Shown: one piece after another, positions 7,904 to 11,835 of the stretch
Layout: each line of letters begins with the position of its first letter
How positions within the stretch are numbered: the first letter of the stretch is position 1
NCBI GenBank assembly: GCA_016649455.1
Contig: JAENXO010000033.1
Span: 1 to 11,835, forward strand
Length of the DNA stretch: 11,835 nucleotides
Reading direction: 5' to 3'
DNA from: Gemmatimonadota bacterium
GTDB lineage: Bacteria > Gemmatimonadota > Gemmatimonadetes > Palauibacterales > Palauibacteraceae
Notes under the pieces: model-generated
What the model saw: the letters and a program-made list of their open reading frames with translations, nothing else
The model's database searches: none
What the model was told of the DNA's origin: nothing
Translations under genes and position numbers: made by a program

Positions 7904-9426
7904 GAATCGTGCTCCTTCGACTCGGCGGAGGGCGCACGCGCTTCCTCGAGCTCGTGCCGCAGCGCCCGCTCTCCACCTCTCAGGCTGTATGCCTCGAGCC
8001 CGGCCTCTTGCATTCGTTCCGCGATCTGCGCGCTGAGGAGTCCCTGTGCACACACGAGAACGACCGGCCGTGTCGGCTCAAATTCCTTGAATCCACGCGC
8101 CAGATCATCATATGATCGAACCGTGGCTCCCGGCCACGGCGCGGCTTCCCTCGCATCCTCCGGTCGCATGTCGACCCGAATCGACCCCGGGAGGTCGTGA
8201 TCGACGAACAGGGCCCGCCCCGCGAGCTCGGCGAGATCCAGTGCCCGAACGTCTACACGTTCGGCTTCATCGGTAAGAAGGCGCAGGAGCTCGGGATCCA
8301 GGTCTACTTCCGCCGCATCCAGAATCCGGGACCGGGAGGCCGTGGCAGGCCTTTGATCGGTAATCGCGCAGTGCTCCGGCACACGCGCCGACAGTGCATA
8401 CGTGCCGACTTTTCTAGACAATTCGATGATATCTTCCTTGTCCATCCCGACGAGCGGGCGCAATACGGGACGCCTGCTCACCGCATCGATCGCTCTCAGG
8501 TTGGCCAGGGTCTGCGATGACACCTGCCCCACTGCCTCTCCCGTCACAATCGCGTCCGCCCGGACCCGACCGGCGATCCGATTTGCGACCCGATACATTT
8601 GCCGCTTCAGAGCGACCTGGAGGAGCGCGGGGCGGACCACACGCTTGAGCTCCTCGACCACCGGCTCGAAATCGACGACGTGCACGATCGGACTGGTGCC
8701 GTGACTCCAGCGCTCCGTGAGCAGCTTCGCGACCTCGAGCACCATCCGACGGTACGCCTCACCGCCCAGATTGCAGAACACGTAGTCGAGGGCGACGCCA
8801 CGACGCAGCATCATCCACGACGCGACGGGTGAATCGAAGCCCCCGGACAGCAACGAGACGGCCTTCCCCTCGACCCTGAGCGGAAGTCCACCGGCCCCAC
8901 TCGACTTTGACGAAAAGAAATACGTACGGTCGCCTCGAACCTCCACGAAGACTTCGACCTCCGGATCTCGGAGGTCGACCGTGGCGCCCTCGTTGAGAGC
9001 CGAACCAAGCTGCACCGCAACGTCCATCGAACTGAACGGGTGAGTCCCGCTCCGGCGCGACCGCACGGCGAATCGATGTCCGCGCACCTGATCCGAGTAC
9101 AGCGCCGTTCCCAGCTGGACGATCTCGTCCAGGTGTGCCCCGCACGCGCCGTCGAGCACCGAGAAACTGCTGACTCCGAACACTGTCTTCAGCGGGTCAA
9201 ACGACCCTCCGGGCTCCAGGCGCACGAGCAGGCGACTCCAGCTCTCTCGCAACTCACACTTCTGTCCCGATGCCGCGAACGAAGCCTGGATGTTATGGGC
9301 GAGACGACGCTGAAAGCGCGCACGCGTCCTGCGGGCCTTCGTGGTCAGCTCTCCGGTCAGCCGGATCATGGCCACGGGGTCTCCGTCCCGGGACGGGAAC
9401 GGCAGATCGTCAGTTACGATTCGCAT
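7900..9426 (-). CDS. thiI: tRNA 4-thiouridine synthase ThiI with rhodanese domain
   Basis: ThiI adenylates tRNA U8 and inserts sulfur to give 4-thiouridine; in bacteria whose ThiI carries a rhodanese domain it may also pass sulfur towards the thiamine thiazole. The ATG at 9426 gives 508 residues, in order: an N-terminal ferredoxin-like plus THUMP region (about 15-172), an adenylating PP-loop domain beginning with LLSGGFDSPVASW (192-204), GEAVGQVSSQTLANL (296-310), and a C-terminal rhodanese-like domain (about 398-495). The persulfide cysteine is C459 in VCAQGLLS. C353 in PEHC matches the partner cysteine known from E. coli ThiI, so both mechanistic cysteines are kept. The frame is open to 9837, but nothing before MRIV resembles the family. 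The gene sits immediately upstream of uppS. Confidence 0.93.
   Translation of the reverse strand: MRIVTDDLPFPSRDGDPVAMIRLTGELTTKARRTRARFQRRLAHNIQASFAASGQKCELRESWSRLLVRLEPGGSFDPLKTVFGVSSFSVLDGACGAHLDEIVQLGTALYSDQVRGHRFAVRSRRSGTHPFSSMDVAVQLGSALNEGATVDLRDPEVEVFVEVRGDRTYFFSSKSSGAGGLPLRVEGKAVSLLSGGFDSPVASWMMLRRGVALDYVFCNLGGEAYRRMVLEVAKLLTERWSHGTSPIVHVVDFEPVVEELKRVVRPALLQVALKRQMYRVANRIAGRVRADAIVTGEAVGQVSSQTLANLRAIDAVSRRPVLRPLVGMDKEDIIELSRKVGTYALSARVPEHCAITDQRPATASRSRILDAAEVDLDPELLRLLTDEAERVDVRALDLAELAGRALFVDHDLPGSIRVDMRPEDAREAAPWPGATVRSYDDLARGFKEFEPTRPVVLVCAQGLLSAQIAERMQEAGLEAYSLRGGERALRHELEEARAPSAESKEHDS
7912..7917 (-). promoter_or_regulatory. Ribosome-binding site of uppS
   Basis: On the minus strand this reads AAGGAG, 8 bases before the GTG at 7903 and inside the last codons of thiI. 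It decides between the GTG start and a longer open frame, and suggests uppS can be initiated independently as well as by coupling to thiI. Confidence 0.7.
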
Positions 9427-9432
9427 GGCCCT

Positions 9433-9461
9433 AGAATAGGCGAAGTCCGGCACCCCGTCGA
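9433..9461 (-). promoter_or_regulatory. Possible promoter for thiI, leaderless geometry
   Basis: On the minus strand TCGACG (9456-9461) and TATTCT (9433-9438) are separated by 17 bases and each matches the sigma-70 hexamers at four of six positions. The start point expected 7 bases after the -10 would fall on the A of the thiI ATG (9426). No properly spaced ribosome-binding site precedes the ATG (only AGGG immediately before it). The call is weak because the hexamers are imperfect. Confidence 0.3.
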
Positions 9462-9476
9462 CGGTTCGACGACGGG
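9454..9476. repeat. Inverted repeat upstream of thiI
   Basis: CCCGTCG (9454-9460) and CGACGGG (9470-9476) form a perfect 7-base inverted repeat around a 9-base spacer that itself contains part of a competing GTCGA/TCGAC pair. It overlaps the putative -35 of thiI, so it could be an operator or a transcript hairpin from the upstream ORF. There is no T-run. Confidence 0.35.
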
Positions 9477-9518
9477 AGGCCGGACCATCGTCCACACCCG
9501 CGCGTGCGGGCTGGCGGA

Positions 9519-9635
9519 TCAGGTGTCGGCGCGCAGGCTTGGAATCCTTGATGCGACGAGCGCAGCCACGATCCCGGCCAGCGGAATCAACGACACCTGG
9601 CCCAACAGGATGAAGCTCTCGGGAATCTGTGGCAC
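9519..9635 (-). CDS. Small single-pass membrane protein (38 residues), hypothetical
   Basis: Not a recognised family. From the GTG at 9635 the frame encodes 38 residues: a short polar start (PQIPES), one continuous hydrophobic stretch of about 22 residues (FILLGQVSLIPLAGIVAALVAS, roughly residues 8-29, no charged residue), then a short basic tail (RIPSLRADT), giving a likely single-helix inner-membrane protein. GGGAG (9643-9647) lies 7 bases before the GTG, a good ribosome-binding site. About four fifths of third codon positions are G or C, like the neighbouring genes. The frame is open upstream to an ATG at 9881, but that portion looks non-coding and overlaps palindromic DNA. It ends 92 bases before thiI on the same strand and might be cotranscribed with it. 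Whether it is translated is unproven. Confidence 0.4.
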   Translation of the reverse strand: MPQIPESFILLGQVSLIPLAGIVAALVASRIPSLRADT

Positions 9636-9770
9636 GATTGATCTCCCTGGTCTGTGCACGAACCAACGGCCGGGATCGACGGCGATCCGGGAGTCCGTAC
9701 TGACGGCGGCCGAAGGTATGCGTTCCACTGGACCCGGTGCAAGGCGAGTCAATCGCCCGGGGTGACCGTA

Positions 9771-9806
9771 GAATCGCTCCGCCGGCACGGCGGAGTGTTC
9801 GGATTC
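9771..9806. repeat. Nested GC-rich hairpin
   Basis: CTCCGCC (9777-9783) pairs with GGCGGAG (9789-9795) around a 5-base loop, extendable by a G-U and a C-G pair. Outside it, GAATC (9771-9775) can alternatively pair with GATTC (9802-9806). No T-run follows on either strand, so it is not an intrinsic terminator. If the minus-strand genes are transcribed from above this point, it would lie in their 5' leader. Confidence 0.4.
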
Positions 9807-9858
9807 GACACACCGGGTTCCGAGACCGGACGAACATCGCGGCACCTCAACTTGGATC

Positions 9859-9875
9859 ACACGTTCATAACGTGT
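9859..9875. promoter_or_regulatory. Perfect palindrome, candidate operator
   Basis: ACACGTT (9859-9865) and AACGTGT (9869-9875) are exact inverted repeats around CAT. The site lies 34-50 bases upstream of the -24 region of the sigma-54 promoter, at the edge of the only AT-rich patch in the region. Dyad symmetry of this size suits a dimeric DNA-binding protein; no specific regulator can be named. Confidence 0.45.
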
Positions 9876-9886
9876 TGTCATTAAAT

Positions 9887-9900
9887 GTGTTGTTCAACAC
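9887..9900. promoter_or_regulatory. Second palindrome, candidate operator
   Basis: GTGTTG (9887-9892) and CAACAC (9895-9900) are exact inverted repeats around TT. The word GTGTTGT also occurs at 9872-9878, overlapping the first palindrome, so the two sites share a half-site 15 bases apart on the same strand. It ends about 9 bases before the sigma-54 element, closer than most enhancer sites for sigma-54 activators, so repression is also possible. Confidence 0.45.
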
Positions 9901-9908
9901 CCACGGTA

Positions 9909-9924
9909 CTGGCACGGGGGTTGC
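9909..9924 (+). promoter_or_regulatory. Sigma-54 (RpoN) type -24/-12 promoter
   Basis: The sequence CTGGCACGGGGGTTGC matches the sigma-54 consensus YTGGCACGRNNNTTGCW at every fixed base except the last (C instead of A/T). The invariant GG (9911-9912) and GC (9923-9924) are separated by exactly 10 bases, as required. Transcription would start about 12 bases after the GC, near 9936, leaving a leader of about 65 bases before the ATG at 10002. Sigma-54 promoters need an ATP-dependent activator bound upstream; the palindromes at 9859-9900 are candidates for its site. Confidence 0.65.
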
Positions 9925-10001
9925 CTTTGTACAGGTCGAGCAGGTGAGCGACAGAACGACGACGGCAGGGCCGATCGTCGCGAGAGCAGGGGGGGCAGAG
10001 A

Positions 10002-10499
10002 ATGTGGTACGACGCACAGCGAACAGGGATGGAGGCGGTCAAGGCCGTTCTCTCGGTGGCAGTATTGTGGGGGGGCATGTTCGTGTCCGGAGCCGCAGAC
10101 CAGGCCCTGCTCGAACCGTTTGGCGTCGGCGCGGCGGACGACATCGTCGGCGTGTGGAAGTTGGTGGCGGGGTCGTCGCTCCGTCGGCCGGACGCCACGC
10201 GGACCGTCGCTTCCCTGCTCGAAATCCGGCGGAGTGATGACGGAAGCTTGAGCGCACGCCTGCTCCTGAACAACGGACCACGACCGGTCGTGAAGCACGT
10301 CGATGGAGTGTCGTTCGAGGAGGGCCGGCTGTGTCTCGAGATCGACGGCAAGGCATCCTTCAAGGGAACGCTGCGCGAGGACGGGCGCTCGATAGACGGA
10401 ACAGTGCTCCTCGAAGGGAGAGAGTCTTCCTCGGCCGAACTGCGCAGGGTGGAGGCGCGAACCGGCTCCCGGGGAGTAGCACCGCTCCGGGCAACCTAG
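10002..10499 (+). CDS. Small exported protein of unknown function
   Basis: No family is recognised with confidence. The 165 residues start with a signal-peptide-like segment: charged start (R7, K14), hydrophobic core AVLSVAVLWGGMFV (15-28) and small residues SGAA (29-32) allowing cleavage after A31 or A32. There is no lipobox, so a soluble periplasmic or surface location is likely. The mature part begins with DDIVGVWKLVAGSS (45-58), followed by alternating beta-like segments with turns (SDDGSLSARLLL, VDGVSFEEGRLCLEIDG, LREDGRSIDGTVLL). This resembles small lipocalin-like beta-barrel domains that open with GxW, but the resemblance is loose. AGGGGGGG at 9988-9995 lies 6 bases before the ATG; the alternative ATG at 10029 has GGG directly abutting and is less likely. 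It appears to be driven by a sigma-54 promoter and is a single-gene unit. Confidence 0.72.
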   Translation: MWYDAQRTGMEAVKAVLSVAVLWGGMFVSGAADQALLEPFGVGAADDIVGVWKLVAGSSLRRPDATRTVASLLEIRRSDDGSLSARLLLNNGPRPVVKHVDGVSFEEGRLCLEIDGKASFKGTLREDGRSIDGTVLLEGRESSSAELRRVEARTGSRGVAPLRAT

Positions 10500-11170
10500 G
10501 GACCCGGAGCGGAAATCCGATCGTCGGCACGGCGGGCATTCCGGTGCCCGCCGTTTCGATTTTCTACCCGTCGGCGCCTCCATTCGGCAAGCTTCCGACT
10601 CACCGGTGCGATTCGCAGCACCAGCAGCAGCGCCAGGAGCAGCACGAATATGATCGGCTCTCTCGTATCCGCTTTCACCCGCCAGAAGAAATGGAGCGTC
10701 CCGAGCGCCGCGGCCACGTAGGCGAGCCGGTGCAAAGTTCCCCACCGTCTGCCCAGCCGGCGGATCCAGCCCGTGGTGGAAGTGAGCGCGAGCGGGAGGA
10801 GCAGGAGCCAGGCTGAGAATCCCGCAAGAATGAACGGCCGCTCGGCGATATCCTCGGCGATGTATCCCCAGGCAAACCACTGGTCCAGGACGACGTACGC
10901 CAGCAGGTGAGCGGTCCCGTAGGCGAACGCGAACAGTCCGCTGAGACGCCTGTATCGAATGATACGATTCCAGCCGGTGAACCGGCGCAGCGGAGTGATC
11001 GCCAGGCTGATCAGCAGCATCACCAGCGCCCACCAGCCGAGCCGGTGCATCACCTCCTCGATTGGATTCGCACCGAGTTGATCCCGCAGGTAGTCCACGA
11101 GGAGCAACCCGGCCGGCGCCAGAGCCAGGACCCAGATTGCGGCCCTGATAGCCCCCGTCCGGTTGCGCAC
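10496..11170 (-). CDS. msrQ: MsrQ, heme-binding membrane subunit of the MsrPQ methionine sulfoxide reductase
   Basis: MsrQ (formerly YedZ) is an inner-membrane heme protein that passes electrons from the quinone pool or flavin reductase to the periplasmic molybdoenzyme MsrP, which repairs oxidised methionines in envelope proteins. The 224 residues show about six hydrophobic helices (near 9-26, 45-61, 78-96, 112-132, 147-165, 172-188). The conserved histidines are present: H88 in GTAHLLAYV, H147 in TLHRLAYV and H160 in TLHFFW, matching the heme ligands of E. coli YedZ. The start is a GTG two bases after the msrP stop, without a clear ribosome-binding site, suggesting coupling. The last 20 or so residues (from about N204) are hydrophilic and arginine-rich, and are encoded across the terminator of the convergent gene. 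Confidence 0.93.
   Translation of the reverse strand: MRNRTGAIRAAIWVLALAPAGLLLVDYLRDQLGANPIEEVMHRLGWWALVMLLISLAITPLRRFTGWNRIIRYRRLSGLFAFAYGTAHLLAYVVLDQWFAWGYIAEDIAERPFILAGFSAWLLLLPLALTSTTGWIRRLGRRWGTLHRLAYVAAALGTLHFFWRVKADTREPIIFVLLLALLLVLRIAPVSRKLAEWRRRRVENRNGGHRNARRADDRISAPGP
10530..10564 (+). terminator. Intrinsic terminator of the exported-protein gene
   Basis: CGGCGGGCA (10530-10538) pairs perfectly with TGCCCGCCG (10545-10553) around the 6-base loop TTCCGG, followed by TTTCGATTTTC (10554-10564). This is a standard 9-bp GC stem plus T-rich tail for a plus-strand transcript ending about 30-65 bases after the stop at 10499. No T-run follows the hairpin on the minus strand, so it should not stop msrPQ transcription. 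It lies wholly inside the msrQ coding region. Confidence 0.8.
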
Positions 11171-11172
11171 GA

Positions 11173-11835
11173 TCAGAAATTCTGCCGCAGGTCCATGCCC
11201 GAGTACAACGAGCTGACCTCATCTTCGTAGCCGTTGAACATCAAAGTGGGACGACGGCGGAATTCTCCCAGCCGGCGCTCACGGGCCTGCGTCCACCGCG
11301 GATGATCGACACTCGGGTTCACGTTCGCGTAAAACCCGTACTCTCGCGGCGCAGACACCGCCCAGGTCGTCCTGGGCATCGAGTCGAGGAGCCGGATCCG
11401 GACGATCGACTTAACGCTTTTGAAGCCGTACTTCCAGGGGATCACCAGTCGCAACGGTGCGCCGTTCTGATTCGGCAGATCGCGCCCGTACACCCCGGTG
11501 GCCAGGAGTGCCAGTGGATGCAGCGCTTCGTCGAGCCTGAGCGCCTCCACGTAGGGCCAATCGAGTACCCGGCGGCGCTGACCTGGCATCTGCTCCTCGT
11601 CCAGCAGCGTCGTCATCTCCACGAACCGGGCCTTCGAGGTCGGCTCGGCCCGGCGGATTACATCACGCAGGGGCACCCCGCGCCACGGAATCACCATTGA
11701 CCAGGCCTCGACGCAGCGCAGCCGGTACACCCGGTCCTCAACCAGATGAGGTTTGAGGAAGTCCTCCAGATCGTAGACGCCCGGCTTCCCGACTTCCCCC
11801 TCGATCGATATCGACCACGGCCGGGTCCGGAGCGA
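11173..11835 (-). CDS. msrP: MsrP, molybdopterin periplasmic methionine sulfoxide reductase (partial, N-terminus outside window)
   Basis: MsrP (formerly YedY) is a Tat-exported molybdoenzyme that reduces methionine sulfoxide in periplasmic proteins, using electrons from MsrQ. Only the C-terminal 220 residues are present; the reading frame runs open to the window edge, so the Tat signal and start are missing. Hallmarks in the visible part: RPWSISIEGEVGKPGVYDL at the edge, YRLRCVEAWSM with the molybdenum-ligand cysteine (TGC at 11715-11713), YVEALRLDEALHPL, NQNGAPLRLVIPWKYGFK, EYGFYANVNPSVDHPRW and the ending LFSLY-like SSLYSGMDLRQNF, all close to E. coli YedY by recall. It is followed by msrQ after two bases, the usual msrPQ order. 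Confidence 0.95.
   Translation of the reverse strand, partial: SLRTRPWSISIEGEVGKPGVYDLEDFLKPHLVEDRVYRLRCVEAWSMVIPWRGVPLRDVIRRAEPTSKARFVEMTTLLDEEQMPGQRRRVLDWPYVEALRLDEALHPLALLATGVYGRDLPNQNGAPLRLVIPWKYGFKSVKSIVRIRLLDSMPRTTWAVSAPREYGFYANVNPSVDHPRWTQARERRLGEFRRRPTLMFNGYEDEVSSLYSGMDLRQNF

Larger units (their letters stand above)
9636..10001. other. Divergent intergenic regulatory region
   Basis: This 366-base stretch separates minus-strand genes (small ORF, thiI) from the plus-strand exported-protein gene. No convincing gene was found in any frame. It holds, left to right: a weak minus-strand promoter-like pair (TTGCAC at 9737-9742 and CATACC at 9715-9720, 16 bases apart), a GC-rich hairpin (9771-9806), two palindromes in an AT-rich island (9859-9900), a sigma-54 promoter (9909-9924) and the ribosome-binding site of the next gene (9988-9995). 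Confidence 0.6.

Noticed and set aside
9040..9765. 241-codon plus-strand frame opposite thiI
   Set aside because: Antisense shadow of a confidently identified gene, with no start signal and no recognisable motifs.
9797..9830. tRNA-like T-arm (GGTTC-type words near 9816)
   Set aside because: No matching acceptor stem, anticodon arm or D-arm could be found around it.
9427..9837. N-terminal extension of thiI by 137 codons
   Set aside because: No family similarity in the extension; ThiI normally begins close to the MRIVTDDLPF region, and the ATG at 9426 fits the usual domain layout.
9519..9881. Long minus-strand frame of 120 codons containing the small membrane ORF
   Set aside because: The first 80 or so codons are rich in proline, arginine and serine with no domain-like pattern, its ATG lies inside the palindrome/AT-rich region without a ribosome-binding site, and a better start (GTG 9635 with GGGAG) exists downstream.
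9894..11222. 442-codon minus-strand frame overlapping msrQ
   Set aside because: It is a shadow frame: low-complexity arginine/proline/glycine composition, while the true msrQ frame has membrane helices and conserved histidines. It also crosses the exported-protein gene and its terminator.

Overview
The window is ordinary GC-rich bacterial chromosome with tightly packed genes and many GTG/TTG starts. The best guess at the host is a Gemmatimonadota-type bacterium. The reasons are the lipoprotein leader ending in SACGDSTEP, the alternative (non-proteobacterial) GlmU-type enzyme, and a plausible sigma-54 promoter. The phylum call is an inference from gene flavour and is only moderately secure. 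No mobile element, CRISPR array, rRNA or tRNA was seen.

Layout. (1) Positions 70-636 (-) encode an unrecognised lipoprotein, transcribed from an extended -10 promoter (TGcTATAAT) and divergent from the next block. (2) Positions 793-3870 (+) hold three consecutive envelope-flavoured genes: a mannose-1-phosphate guanylyltransferase (manC type), an alternative bacterial GlmU (UDP-GlcNAc synthesis), and a WalJ/YycJ-type metallo-beta-lactamase-fold hydrolase. The last two overlap by a TTGA stop/start. (3) Positions 3883-9426 (-), convergent with block 2, hold thiI-uppS-cdsA-dxr-rseP in transcription order. uppS-cdsA-dxr-rseP is the classic envelope/isoprenoid cluster; here it is headed by a rhodanese-fused thiI. 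thiI/uppS and cdsA/dxr overlap by GTGA. A 38-codon single-pass membrane protein ORF with a good ribosome-binding site lies just upstream of thiI on the same strand. (4) Positions 9636-10001 are a 366-base divergent regulatory region. It carries two perfect palindromes in an AT-rich island and, about 9 bases later, a near-consensus sigma-54 promoter (CTGGCACG-N4-TTGC) pointing at (5) a small exported protein of unknown function at 10002-10499 (+). (6) Positions 10496 to the window edge (-) hold msrQ and the 3' part of msrP, the periplasmic methionine-sulfoxide repair system. The exported-protein gene and msrQ converge and share one CTAG as both stop codons. The exported gene's intrinsic terminator lies inside the last codons of msrQ.

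How it fits together. ManC and GlmU supply activated sugars. Dxr and UppS supply the isoprenoid carrier for cell-wall and polysaccharide assembly. CdsA supplies CDP-diacylglycerol for phospholipids, and RseP handles envelope stress proteolysis. ThiI (tRNA 4-thiouridine, possibly thiazole sulfur) is the outlier, although the thiamine thiazole and the Dxr pathway share the precursor DXP. No new multi-gene defence or biosynthetic system is evident. The least explained pieces are the sigma-54/palindrome region, the exported protein it faces, and the small membrane ORF.
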